Below, one piece after another: positions 34,832-43,998 of a DNA stretch of 64,000 bases; positions within the stretch are counted from its first letter, which is position 1; every line of letters begins with the position of its first letter. Location: assembly GCF_000340565.2 (NCBI RefSeq), contig NZ_CP007203.1, positions 1,573,373 to 1,637,372 on the forward strand, written 5' to 3'. The translations under genes and the position numbers were made by a program. This stretch comes from Nodularia spumigena CCY9414 (lineage in GTDB: Bacteria > Cyanobacteriota > Cyanobacteriia > Cyanobacteriales > Nostocaceae). Under the pieces are notes generated by a model. It was not told where the DNA came from. It saw only the letters and a program-made list of their open reading frames with translations, and ran no database searches.

Positions 34832-35698
34832 TTATTTGTGAGGATTTATGGGGTTTTGGGTGAGTTTTTCAAAGTGGAATAGTTGAATCGCCGTTTCCAT
34901 AGGAATCGCCCAACTGTATTCACTCATCTTTGCTCGCTCTGCGTTGGTGGGGTAGGAACCATCTTGAAAAATATAAGGGTCGCCCCAATTTGGGTGAGCA
35001 TGGAGTCCATTCATCCCCACTAATCCCCCGGCACAATTCAATACAGGACCGCCACTCATGCCTTTTTCTACATCATTGGTGTAGCCAATTCTGTATCCTC
35101 CTTCTAGGGCTTTATCCAGCACCCATTCAATTTGACCTCGTTTAATCACAAACTCCGCGCCATCTGAAGATTTTCTGGCACTATTGTTCAGGGGAAAACC
35201 GCCAGCTATCACCGAATCTCCCACTGAGGTTTTTTTCCCTAGTTGAGCAACGTCGTAGTCTAAGTTACCAGCGTCAAACTGCAATAAGGCTAAGTCATTT
35301 CCCTGGAGTTGTGTTTTGGCTACAACTGAGGTGGCGGTGTGAATTTTCCCGTCTGGAGTTTCTATAAAATAGGGAGCTTCACCCGCTTGTAAAACATGGT
35401 TATTGGTGATGACGCGATAGGTTGATTCTTCTGTTGAATGTTGTCTGTTAACCAGAATACCAGAACCCAATAGGCGATCGCGATTACTGATGGGACTACT
35501 CAGAACCTTAACTGTGATTAAACGAGCTTGTTGTTCAACTTTTTCTTGCCCAAAGCAGGAATTAACTCCCGAAAAAGGCGGTTTTTGAGCTGACGGCACT
35601 TCGACTTTGCTTCCCAAAGGCAAAACCTCACCCTGCACTGTTGCAGAAACAGAGACAGCCATAGCAACAACAGCAAGCATTCCCATGCGCCAACTCAT
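34832..35698 (-). CDS. Secreted trypsin-like serine protease
   Basis: The 288-residue protein has a signal peptide (about 1-23, MLAVVAMAVSVSATVQG) and a trypsin-like fold with His101 (ITNNHVL), Asp135 (NDLALLQF) and Ser215 (KGMSGGP). It has no PDZ or WD40 part. The relation to the two WD40-fused proteases is distant. It ends 24 bases after the COP23 gene in transcription order, so the two could be co-transcribed. Confidence 0.88.
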   Translation of the reverse strand: MSWRMGMLAVVAMAVSVSATVQGEVLPLGSKVEVPSAQKPPFSGVNSCFGQEKVEQQARLITVKVLSSPISNRDRLLGSGILVNRQHSTEESTYRVITNNHVLQAGEAPYFIETPDGKIHTATSVVAKTQLQGNDLALLQFDAGNLDYDVAQLGKKTSVGDSVIAGGFPLNNSARKSSDGAEFVIKRGQIEWVLDKALEGGYRIGYTNDVEKGMSGGPVLNCAGGLVGMNGLHAHPNWGDPYIFQDGSYPTNAERAKMSEYSWAIPMETAIQLFHFEKLTQNPINPHK

Positions 35699-35722
35699 TT
35701 CTTTTCCCCTGTTATCTCAGGT

Positions 35723-36289
35723 TTACCAGGCTTGCTCACCAGGTGGGTCACTGCTATCATTCAGAAATGCCTCAAAATTCACGCTGGCAAAGCCATCAGC
35801 ACCGTTTTGAGGTTTAATGCGTCCTTCTTGATTGCCGCTAAGGAAAACAGGTTGACCCGATACCGTAATTCGGGTATTCAACAGTTGGTCTAGAACTTGG
35901 TCAGGGTTCCGATCCTTTGACACGGTAAGTAGAACGTTGCTACTGTTACAAGACTCCTGATTACTCCCCAACCCGCAGATAACAGGTTGATCATTGACTC
36001 TTCCAGCTTTGAGGACTCTCAGTTGACCTTTATCATGGAAGTCTTGGAAGCGATTAGCCACTTCTTGGCAACGTCTCCGGGGTGTCAATGTATCATTAAT
36101 CCAGCTATTATCTGTCCAAGCAATTAAGGGAACAATACCTCTGGGGTTACGCACCATCGTTGTGGGATAGTCATTACTCAAACCACAGAAAAACTGCCGA
36201 CTTTGGGCTGGGCTGGGTTGACTGCCCAGCAGCGTGGCACTGAAGGCTAAAGCAAGGGCAGTCAAAGGCGCTGCCGGGTTATTTTTCAT
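35723..36289 (-). CDS. COP23-domain secreted protein
   Basis: COP23 proteins are cyanobacterial proteins named after a circadian-oscillating polypeptide of Cyanothece; their biochemical function is unknown. From ATG 36289 the product is 188 residues with a signal peptide ending near SQPSPAQS. It then has FFCGLSNDYPTTMVRNPRG, RRRCQEVANRFQDFHDKGQL and ICGLGSNQESCNSSNVL. A longer form from 36352 would bury the signal peptide, so the shorter start is preferred. Conserved cysteines suggest disulfides. Confidence 0.85.
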   Translation of the reverse strand: MKNNPAAPLTALALAFSATLLGSQPSPAQSRQFFCGLSNDYPTTMVRNPRGIVPLIAWTDNSWINDTLTPRRRCQEVANRFQDFHDKGQLRVLKAGRVNDQPVICGLGSNQESCNSSNVLLTVSKDRNPDQVLDQLLNTRITVSGQPVFLSGNQEGRIKPQNGADGFASVNFEAFLNDSSDPPGEQAW

Positions 36290-36485
36290 GAGTATAGACC
36301 TATGGAATTGACCTACGTATTCAGAGACTTGGATAGTAAAAATAGCTAACACTTTAACCCACCATTTAAAAAATAATACATTCTCATCTAGATGTCAACG
36401 CTAGGTTGTTATAGTTATGGCGGGCAAGATGTCCACACTACCTATTGGGATTAAATGCTAAACACACCCTTTCATCATCAATCTT

Positions 36486-38120
36486 CTACCATAATTCAAC
36501 AGGAGGTATAAAGGATTTAATCATCGTTTGTTCTACAGGGGTGAGAAATTGATCATAGAGTTTTTCTTCGGCTCGATAAGTCAGAACATAAGCTTTTTGA
36601 TGATCAATAATCCAAACTTGCATTGCTTTAAATTTAACGTTATAGATGCTATCTTGCCCCATATAAACGACTTGATATCCCTCGCGCTGATGGAGTTTTA
36701 TCGATTGAGATTTGAGGATTTTAACATCTTTAGCTGATGCTTGAATTTGTTGGATAGCCAAGTTCGTATAATCTTTTAAAGTCTCCGATTGCGATAAATC
36801 TTCTATATTGATGAGGAATTCTGGAGACAAGGGAGATGGGATGATATCTTTAGGGACAATTCGGGCAATAGTCCATCCTGTTAGTGGACTAGCTTGTTGT
36901 TCTTGAAGCTGCCAATTTTCTGGATATTGTATTTCCATTCCAGATGTTGTATCTTTAAAAGATAAACTGGTACTGAATGAAATCATTGGTTGGAAGATCC
37001 GGGGATAAAGCTTTATTGAAACACCAATAATTATCAGAAATAATGCTGTTCCCAGTACAAATTTTAAAGCTTTATGTTTTGAAGGAATAATTGTTGTAAC
37101 ATCACCACCGCTATTACTGTTAGTGCTTTGATTATTAGATGTTATTCCAGTTTCACCTTCATTCAGAGCCGTTATCACCTCGCGGGCTGACTGAAATCGC
37201 TTCCTATGATCAGGGAGCAGCATTCGATCTAAAATGTTAGCTAAATTCTCATCAACAATCTGAGGATATTGTTTTCTCCAATACCATTGATTATTAATAG
37301 TATCGTGGAACTTATTCGGAGATTGACCTGTTAGCAATTCAACGCAAGAAGCAGCGAGTGCATATAAATCACTGGATGGATAAACTTGATGTTTGGCGCG
37401 TTGTTCTGGGGGAGCATATGCTGGAGTCCCAAACACTATAGATTTTACAGGAGAAGTCTCTCCTGTAATTACTTGCTTAACTGCTCCAAAATCAATTAAA
37501 ACAAGCTTTTGCGTATCTCGCTCTCGAACAATATTACTAGGTTTAATGTCCCGATGAATCACCTGGTTCTTATCATCATGAATGAGTTGTAAAACGGGCA
37601 AAATTTGCTTTAATACATCCAAAATTTCTGCTTGCGAGAAGCGGCCTTTTTTCTTGAGTTCTTCACTTAAATCTTCACCTTCAATATATTGTTGAACTAA
37701 ATAATTCAACTCTTTTTCAGGATATGAGTGGCTAGCAGGTGCAGTTAAGCAAAAATGATTATATAACGTAGGAATATTACCACTGTTATCGCCTAAAGAC
37801 TCTAGAACTATAGCTTCCCGTTCAAAGGCTTCTTCGATTCCTTTAACAATCTTAGGATCATTATCTTTAATGTCTAATCGCTTGACAACACAGTGGCGTT
37901 GACTAATTGAATCTAAGTCAATGGCTTTAAAAGTAGCTCCAAATCCTCCCTGTGCCAAAGCTTCGAGAGGTTGATAACGTCTTTTCTCTTTTTTTAAGAT
38001 TAAGGGCATCCCACAGGCTTGACAATACAGTGGTATTTCTGGGGTTATGCGAGGATTTAGGGACTCTGGGAAATGGTTTTCCGGCTCAGGGCAGTTCGGT
38101 CTGGTACAATGTATTTTCAT
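36486..38120 (-). CDS. Membrane Ser/Thr kinase with four-Cys N-terminus and PsbP-like C-terminal domain
   Basis: The 544-residue kinase starts with a zinc-ribbon-like CTRPNC ... CQACG segment. The kinase domain (about 49-320) has Lys80, HRDIKPSN (189-196), DFG (210-212) and APPEQR. A membrane helix lies at about 350-370. The outer part (about 385-544: MEIQYPENWQLQEQ ... VYMGQDSIYNVKFKAMQVWI) resembles the PsbP/Mog1-like fold often found at the end of cyanobacterial kinases. Its kinase half is closely related in DNA to the next gene upstream at 38342-40972, so one is a duplicate with a new sensor part. Confidence 0.9.
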   Translation of the reverse strand: MKIHCTRPNCPEPENHFPESLNPRITPEIPLYCQACGMPLILKKEKRRYQPLEALAQGGFGATFKAIDLDSISQRHCVVKRLDIKDNDPKIVKGIEEAFEREAIVLESLGDNSGNIPTLYNHFCLTAPASHSYPEKELNYLVQQYIEGEDLSEELKKKGRFSQAEILDVLKQILPVLQLIHDDKNQVIHRDIKPSNIVRERDTQKLVLIDFGAVKQVITGETSPVKSIVFGTPAYAPPEQRAKHQVYPSSDLYALAASCVELLTGQSPNKFHDTINNQWYWRKQYPQIVDENLANILDRMLLPDHRKRFQSAREVITALNEGETGITSNNQSTNSNSGGDVTTIIPSKHKALKFVLGTALFLIIIGVSIKLYPRIFQPMISFSTSLSFKDTTSGMEIQYPENWQLQEQQASPLTGWTIARIVPKDIIPSPLSPEFLINIEDLSQSETLKDYTNLAIQQIQASAKDVKILKSQSIKLHQREGYQVVYMGQDSIYNVKFKAMQVWIIDHQKAYVLTYRAEEKLYDQFLTPVEQTMIKSFIPPVELW

Positions 38121-38341
38121 GTAGATAATTTTTTCAAATTATATCAAAAGTATACCCATCCCAAACTAACTATCACATGAAAATGGGTCGCTTCTTATAC
38201 ATTTTGTTATGAGACAAAACCTGCGGAAAGTGGGATAAACCGAGGTGTAGAGTTTATTGTGGAGATAGCCCAACGCACCCCAAGGCAAGGGTTCCGTGCC
38301 TCGTAGCCCTGGGTGATGTAACTGACAATAATCCGGCTCAC

Positions 38342-40972
38342 CTACGGGCAATCACCAACCACGACAAAGGGGTTATTTAGGTCTTGGGCAACGGTGATGA
38401 GAATGCGTTCGGTGAGTTCTTGACGATCTCCATTCTCGTCGAAGCTAATGGTCTTACCGTCGGCAAAGACCCCACTGCGGGGGGCATTGCCACTGGCGGC
38501 TAACCCATCCAGCTTCTCGCGAATTTGTGGTGAGGTGACTTCTCCGGTAAGGGTTGGCAGCAACACTTGAATGGCTTCATAGGATGAGGCAGTGGTGCGA
38601 TTGACGCTGCCAAACCAGTATTTCTGCTCGGTCTCGGCGACAAAGCTTTCTGGCGCACATTGTCTGTGCCAGTCAGTCGCCAGAAAGAGAGTTTTGAGAT
38701 TCTGCAAACCGCCAGAGGGACTAATAATTTTGTAGTTGTAGAGGGGATTGGAACCCAACACTATTTTATTGCCAGCATTGGCTCTAATGATCTCTAGCGC
38801 TCGATCAAATGCGTTGCTATTGCCATTTCTGCCGTCAGGAATCACGATTAAGGCGTTGACATCTGGAACTTGTTTGAGAGCTTGTTCCGCATCAAACTCA
38901 GGGACATCCAAATCAAAGTTTTGAACAATTTGGATGCTTTTTCGACCCAAAGCCAGCTTAAACGCCTGGAACAAGTCCTTACTGTACGGGTCCGCTGGGC
39001 GGTAAAAAATTGCCACAGTTGAGCTAGGGTTGCCCAACCCGGACTGCACCAGTTGATTGACCAACGTCTTGGCCTCGATGCCGGTCGATGCAACGGTTCT
39101 AAAGAATAAACTGGATTCTCCGCAATCTTTACGGATATCTGCCTTGGTACTGAGGGGGGAAACGACCACTAGGGATGCGTTGTTATAAGAATGTTTCATA
39201 GCTTCGCAGGTGCTATCGCTGAGATAGTGTCCAACCACAGCCAAAATGCTCCGCCCATTCAACCTCAGTTTGGTGATGGCTTGTGCAACGGCTTTAGCTT
39301 CTTCACGATTATTGCGATCATTGGCAATGACAACTTCTAAATTAACGTTGGGCAGTTCTGGTCCTACAGCTTTGTCTTGAGCCTGGGCAATGCCGAAGAG
39401 CATTTCACGACCGATATTAAATGCTTGTCCCTCGGAATTCGTCAGGGGAACGACGGCGGCGATGGTGTAGATGGGTTGCCCGGCCTGGTGTCGCAGTCTG
39501 ACTTCGGCATTATTTTTGTAGATCAACACCAATGGGTCATGTAGGGCGCTGATGGCCTCTTTATACTCGACACTCTGGCGATTCTGGGTAAATTTCTGCT
39601 GGTTGGCTTCGGCCTCGGTGCGAATTTGGGTAAAGCGGTTTCGGGCGATATCATAGCTGCCGTCGGCAAATGCTTGAATGCCCTGGCTCTTAAGTTGGGC
39701 GTATCTCCCACTGAGTTGGGGGCTGCCCTCAAGGTTGAGGTTATCTCCAATGCTGATGAGTTTATCTGTAGTAATCTTGTCTATTGGTGGTGGTAAAAAG
39801 TTGTTTATAATGAGGTAACTCACCCATCCTGCTAATCCTAATAAGGCAGTTATCCCAACCAATAATAATAATTTATATAATGGAAATTTTTTATTAATTG
39901 GTTCTGTTTCTCCTTGAGGAGCAGTTGGAGGAGCAGTTGGAGGATCAATTGGAGGATCAATTGGAGGATCAATTGGAGGATCAATTGGAGGATCAAGCTC
40001 CTCTATGCGATCAATTTCTGATCTGACCTCGCTGGCTGACTGAAATCGCTCCCCAGGATGAGGGCGCAGCATTCGATCTAAAATGTTAGCTAAATTCTCA
40101 TCAACAATCTGAGGATATTGTTTTCTCCAATACCATTGATTATTAATAGTATCTTGGAACTTATGCGGAGCTTGACCTGTTAGCAATTGAACGCAAGAAG
40201 CAGCGAGTGCATATAAATCACTGGATGGATAAACTTTTTTTTCGGCGCGTTGTTCTGGGGGAGCATATGCTGGAGTCCCAAACACTATAGATTTTTCTGG
40301 ATAAGTCTCTCCTCTAACCACTTGCTTAACTGCTCCAAAATCAATTAAAACAAGCTTTTGCGTATCTCGCTCTCGAACAATATTACTAGGTTTAATGTCC
40401 CGATGAATAACCTGTTCCTTATGCTCATGAATGAATTGTAAAACGGGCAAGATTTGCTTTAATACATCCAAAATCTCTTGTTGTGAGAATCTGCCTTTTT
40501 TCTTGAGTTCTTCACTTAAATCTTCACCTTCAATATATTGTTGAACTAAATAATTCAACTCTTTTTCAGGATATGAGTGGCTAGCAGGTGCAGTTAAGCA
40601 AAAAGAATCATATAACGTAGGAATATTACCACTGTTATCGCCTAAAGACTCTAGAACTTTAGCTTCCCGTTCAAAGGCTCTTTTGATTCCTTCAACAACT
40701 TTAGGATCATAATATTTATTAATGTCTAATCGCTTGAGAACACAGAGGCGTTGACTAATTGAATCTAAATCAATGGCTTTAAAAGTAGCTCCAAATCCTC
40801 CCTGTGCCAAAGTTTCGAGAGGTTGATAACGTCCTCTTCTTCCTTTTAAGATTAACGGCATCCCACAGGCTTGACAAGACAGTGGCATTTCTGGGGTTGT
40901 GCGAGGATTTGGATCGTCTGGGAAGTCGTTTATAGGCTGGGGGCAGCTCGGCCTGGTACAATGTATTTTCAT
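38342..40972 (-). CDS. Receptor Ser/Thr kinase with extracytoplasmic amino-acid-receptor-like domain
   Basis: The 876-residue protein has a four-Cys N-terminus (Cys5, Cys10, Cys33, Cys36) and a kinase domain with Lys80, HRDIKPSN (190-197) and DFG (211-213). A Pro-Ile-Asp repeat linker spans about 327-352 and a single membrane helix about 367-392. After a helical stretch, residues about 480-876 form a periplasmic-binding-protein-like domain of the branched-chain amino acid/ANF receptor type: IYTIAAVVPLTNSEGQAF, VNLEVVIANDRNNREEAK, LAVVGHYLSDSTCEAM, VVVSPLSTKAD, RTVAST. A small-molecule ligand sensed outside the membrane is the inference. The kinase portion is almost the same as in the downstream gene. 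Confidence 0.92.
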   Translation of the reverse strand: MKIHCTRPSCPQPINDFPDDPNPRTTPEMPLSCQACGMPLILKGRRGRYQPLETLAQGGFGATFKAIDLDSISQRLCVLKRLDINKYYDPKVVEGIKRAFEREAKVLESLGDNSGNIPTLYDSFCLTAPASHSYPEKELNYLVQQYIEGEDLSEELKKKGRFSQQEILDVLKQILPVLQFIHEHKEQVIHRDIKPSNIVRERDTQKLVLIDFGAVKQVVRGETYPEKSIVFGTPAYAPPEQRAEKKVYPSSDLYALAASCVQLLTGQAPHKFQDTINNQWYWRKQYPQIVDENLANILDRMLRPHPGERFQSASEVRSEIDRIEELDPPIDPPIDPPIDPPIDPPTAPPTAPQGETEPINKKFPLYKLLLLVGITALLGLAGWVSYLIINNFLPPPIDKITTDKLISIGDNLNLEGSPQLSGRYAQLKSQGIQAFADGSYDIARNRFTQIRTEAEANQQKFTQNRQSVEYKEAISALHDPLVLIYKNNAEVRLRHQAGQPIYTIAAVVPLTNSEGQAFNIGREMLFGIAQAQDKAVGPELPNVNLEVVIANDRNNREEAKAVAQAITKLRLNGRSILAVVGHYLSDSTCEAMKHSYNNASLVVVSPLSTKADIRKDCGESSLFFRTVASTGIEAKTLVNQLVQSGLGNPSSTVAIFYRPADPYSKDLFQAFKLALGRKSIQIVQNFDLDVPEFDAEQALKQVPDVNALIVIPDGRNGNSNAFDRALEIIRANAGNKIVLGSNPLYNYKIISPSGGLQNLKTLFLATDWHRQCAPESFVAETEQKYWFGSVNRTTASSYEAIQVLLPTLTGEVTSPQIREKLDGLAASGNAPRSGVFADGKTISFDENGDRQELTERILITVAQDLNNPFVVVGDCP
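39918..39997. repeat. In-frame 12-bp tandem repeats in the kinase linker
   Basis: Units GGAGGATCAATT and GGAGGAGCAGTT repeat about seven times and encode the Asp-Pro-Pro-Ile / Ala-Pro-Pro-Thr linker. Copy number can change without breaking the frame. Confidence 0.9.
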
Positions 40973-41276
40973 GTAGATAATTTTTTCACATCATATCAAA
41001 AGTATACCCATGCCAAACTAATTATCAGATGAACATATAGTTGGGCGCATCTATGGCTACGCGACGCAAGCTATGATAGAGAATTGGTATTAGTTGTGCG
41101 TGAGTAGATTGCGGACAATCTCACCAATACTGGTACTACTTAGTCGACATGGATGTATTTTTTGTCAATGCCTCAGTGCGACAATATGACATTTTGTTTT
41201 GCCAAAAATTACCTGTAAGATATTTCTTGCCGAACCTGCATTCAGGCAATGATTTAGTTTAAGGATGTGCTATAAT

Positions 41277-42350
41277 ATGTCTTCTGTTTCCAAAACTGTG
41301 CAAAATCGTGATGTCCGTGAGTTGGGTATTAACCCCAATCACTGGTATGTGGTTGCACGTAGTAGTGAAGTCACCAATAAGCCGATAAATGTGGTAATTT
41401 GGCAGCAAGCGATGGCGCAAGCGCCCGCCGCAGGCATCGCACTTTATCGAGACAGTACAGGTAAAATTCACGCCCTAGAAGACCGTTGCCCCCATCGCCA
41501 AGTTAAACTGAGTCACGGACAGGTAATTGGCAATGAATTAGAATGTGCATATCACGGTTGGCGTTTCAATTCCGCCGGTGAATGTGCGGCTGTTCCCTAC
41601 TTAGCAGAAAATCAGAAATTACCCACTTGTGAGATTCGCCATTACCCAGTTAAAGAACAAGATGGTTTTATTTGGTTATTTCCTGGAAAAGCTGAACCAT
41701 CTGTAGAACCTCTGGGTTTACCAGAATGGGAACATCTCAATTATATTGCCACAGTTTCAGTAATTCATACTCAAGCCCATTATTCTTATTTAATTGAGAA
41801 TTTAATGGATATGTATCATGGACATTTACATCAAGATTTGCAAGCTTGGGCAGAAGCATCATTACAAGATATTGATGAAAATAATTATCGTGTAGATGCT
41901 CATTATATCGCCCAAAGTTATTACAAAATTGATAAAATTTGGTCAATATCGCAGTTATTTTTTCCCGCACTGAGAAAATTACATCCTGAACCCTTAGATG
42001 TGAGTTATGTTTATCCTCACTGGGTTTCCACCTTGGGAAAAGATTTTAAAATTTATTGTTTATTATGTCCAATAAGTGAAACCGAAACCAAAGCGTATTT
42101 AATTCATTTTACATCATTAAATTCTTTTTGGAGATTGCATAAATTGCCTGTATGGTTTCGGCGATTTATTAAAGATAGTTTATTTGGTGCAGCGCAAAAG
42201 TTACTTGATGGTTTGGTAATTCAAGATGTGAAGATGATTGAAGAAGAACAGCAAGCGTATTTGCAAAATCCCCAAAGGCGCAATTATGAATTAAATCGGG
42301 CGTTAGTGAGTGTACAACGTTTGATGCGGAATCAAAACATAGAAGACTGA
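41277..42350 (+). CDS. Rieske [2Fe-2S] oxygenase (PaO-like)
   Basis: This is a two-domain iron oxygenase. The Rieske centre is CPHR ... CAYHGW (about residues 65-90) and the mononuclear iron site is suggested by ENLMDMYHGHLH. The ATG at 41277 (MSSVSKTV) is preferred; an ATG at 41265 adds four residues. The length of 357 residues and the layout fit the pheophorbide a oxygenase / vanillate demethylase-like group, but the substrate is unknown. An extra eight-residue segment (MAQAPAAG) in the Rieske part comes from an inserted 24-nt repeat. No reductase gene is adjacent. Confidence 0.88.
   Translation: MSSVSKTVQNRDVRELGINPNHWYVVARSSEVTNKPINVVIWQQAMAQAPAAGIALYRDSTGKIHALEDRCPHRQVKLSHGQVIGNELECAYHGWRFNSAGECAAVPYLAENQKLPTCEIRHYPVKEQDGFIWLFPGKAEPSVEPLGLPEWEHLNYIATVSVIHTQAHYSYLIENLMDMYHGHLHQDLQAWAEASLQDIDENNYRVDAHYIAQSYYKIDKIWSISQLFFPALRKLHPEPLDVSYVYPHWVSTLGKDFKIYCLLCPISETETKAYLIHFTSLNSFWRLHKLPVWFRRFIKDSLFGAAQKLLDGLVIQDVKMIEEEQQAYLQNPQRRNYELNRALVSVQRLMRNQNIED
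41414..41437 (+). mobile_element. 24-nt mobile repeat inserted in a HIP1 site
   Basis: The sequence reads GCGAT, then 24 bases (GGCGCAAGCGCCCGCCGCAG and on, ending GGCAT), then CGC. Removing the 24 bases restores GCGATCGC and the protein QAIALYRD. Size and GC-rich character match the very small dispersed repeats described from Nostoc genomes. Confidence 0.7.
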
Positions 42351-42505
42351 TGTAAAATACCTATTAAACCCTCTTACCTTGGCGTTCTTTGCGTCTTGGC
42401 GGTTCGTTTTTCCAATAGGAACAACAATTGTGCTTCTGCTGTTGGGTGGAGATAAAAGCAGTCAAGAAAAAGATATTTGTAAGGCACAGGAGTATTGGGC
42501 AGAAT

Positions 42506-42820
42506 ATGAAGAAAGTGAAAATGCCAACCAGTGATAGCTATCAGGATTATCTAATTGAATCACTTCAAGACCCCGAAGAGGCGGGTGCTTATATCGAGGC
42601 CATATTAGAAGCTGAAAATCCTGAGACTGAACTGTTAACCTCAGCCTTAAAAGATGTCATTGATGCACAGTTGAAGATGAATCATCTTTCTGCACAAGCA
42701 AAACTAAAGTGGGAAGAATTAAATCAGATGCTGTTAAAGAGTGGTGGTGCTGAAATATACAGTTTGCTAGGATTATTAGATGCTTTGGGATTTAAACTAG
42801 AGGTAAGAGAAAAATCATGA
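42506..42820 (+). CDS. HTH-type antitoxin-like regulator
   Basis: The 104-residue protein (ATG 42506, MKKVKMPTSDSYQDYLIESLQDPEEAGAY) resembles the cyanobacterial branch of HigA-like addiction-module antidotes. The helical C-terminal half ends GGAEIYSLLGLLDALGFKLEVREK. An upstream in-frame extension to 42428 is not needed. No toxin gene of the usual HigB/RelE type is visible directly up- or downstream; another small antitoxin-like gene follows. Confidence 0.65.
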   Translation: MKKVKMPTSDSYQDYLIESLQDPEEAGAYIEAILEAENPETELLTSALKDVIDAQLKMNHLSAQAKLKWEELNQMLLKSGGAEIYSLLGLLDALGFKLEVREKS

Positions 42821-42896
42821 GGCTGAAGGTTCATCTCTATAAACTATTTACTGATAAGCAAACATTTAAATTACCTCAAAATCAGGATGATTCATG

Positions 42897-43088
42897 ATGA
42901 CAATAACGCCAAGTATTGAAGAAATCAAAACTATGATTTTTCAGCTACCAGTTGAAGAACTCATCACACTAATTTCTGCAATTGAAGAAAGGCTGGAAAC
43001 CTTGACAATAATGCAACTGGCAGAAACTGGATTTCAGGAATGGAACGACCCAGAAGAAGATATTTATAATGCAATACCGTTCAGTTAG
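42897..43088 (+). CDS. Small antitoxin-like protein (addiction module component type)
   Basis: This 63-residue acidic protein, MTITPSIEEIKTMIFQLPVEELITLISAIEERLETL, is typical of short antitoxins that precede toxin genes in cyanobacteria. A second ATG at 43069 overlaps its end but its frame stops after 17 codons, at a dispersed repeat. The toxin partner may therefore be missing. Confidence 0.55.
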   Translation: MTITPSIEEIKTMIFQLPVEELITLISAIEERLETLTIMQLAETGFQEWNDPEEDIYNAIPFS

Positions 43089-43109
43089 CGTCGAAAACCT
43101 TAAAATGTG

Positions 43110-43275
43110 TAGGTTGGGTTGAGAAACGAAACCCAACATTTCCGGGGGCTGAAGGATAAACTATAGGACTCATATTTGATTTATGAAACACACGTAGGGT
43201 GTGTTATCACGAAGTGTAACGCACCAAGAAATGGAGAACGGTGCGTTAGGCTAAAGCCATAACACACCCTACATA
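43110..43275. repeat. Two dispersed palindromic repeats
   Basis: GTAGGTTGGGTT/AACCCAAC lies at 43110-43138. A larger palindrome follows with perfect 14-bp arms GTAGGGTGTGTTAT (43194-43207) and its complement (43259-43272), and inner arms AACGCACC/GGTGCGTT. A relative lies near 32.63-32.68 kb. Confidence 0.8.
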
Positions 43276-43348
43276 TACTTAGATTTTTTCAATAATCAAA
43301 AAGGACTAAAGTCCTTACTACAAACTATGAAAGCGAAAAAGCCGAAAA

Positions 43349-43924
43349 CTAACGTATTAAACCAGCACGTTGGAAGATGGTATGGGGAGTAATTTTTAAT
43401 TCTGGTAATGCTTCATGGCTAATGATTTGATTACCTCGAAAGGTGAGAGGAAGAGAAGAAGCTGTAAACAGAGTGATAGTTTGAGATATTGTATCTACTA
43501 TCCAAACCAGCAAAATCCCAGCTTGAAGATAATAAGTAGCTTTTTCAATCATGTCTCCAAAAGTTTGACCAGGAGAAATAATTTCGATAACTAATTCTGG
43601 GATAACAGGACAAGCTTCATCTTTAAGCCAGTCAGCAGGAAGACGGTTATAGGAAATATATGTTAAATCAGGGACGGGTAGCCAATTTTCTTGATTTCTT
43701 GTTAATTTTATCCCCCATTCCACTACAACGCGACCTTTTTCTTGCGCCCATGTGGATAATAGGATAAATAATGCTCCTGTGGTTGCGCCATGAAAAAATT
43801 TAGGAGACATTTGCTCATTTTTATATTTCGGTACAGCTTCACCGTTAACAAACTCATAAGCAAGTTCACTTTCGGGAAGTGCAAGAAATTCTTCGAGAGT
43901 GAGTTTGGTTTTTAGTTGAGTCAT
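43349..43924 (-). CDS. Uma2 family putative endonuclease
   Basis: This is a PD-(D/E)XK-fold protein of the large cyanobacterial Uma2 (DUF820) group, 191 residues from ATG 43924 (MTQLKTKLTLEEFLALPES). Marks are YEFVNGEAVPK, PVPDLTYIS and PELVIEIISPGQTFGDMIEKATYYLQAGILLVWIVD, which carry the expected Asp and Glu. An ATG at 43945 gives seven more residues. Its biological role is unknown. It flanks the CRISPR array on the side away from the proposed leader. Confidence 0.88.
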   Translation of the reverse strand: MTQLKTKLTLEEFLALPESELAYEFVNGEAVPKYKNEQMSPKFFHGATTGALFILLSTWAQEKGRVVVEWGIKLTRNQENWLPVPDLTYISYNRLPADWLKDEACPVIPELVIEIISPGQTFGDMIEKATYYLQAGILLVWIVDTISQTITLFTASSLPLTFRGNQIISHEALPELKITPHTIFQRAGLIR

Positions 43925-43998
43925 GGTTAGTTTTGGTGGGTTCAATATTCCCGACTTCTATGATAACTGAAGTTCGGTTTAGACCCGGATTTCTCACT

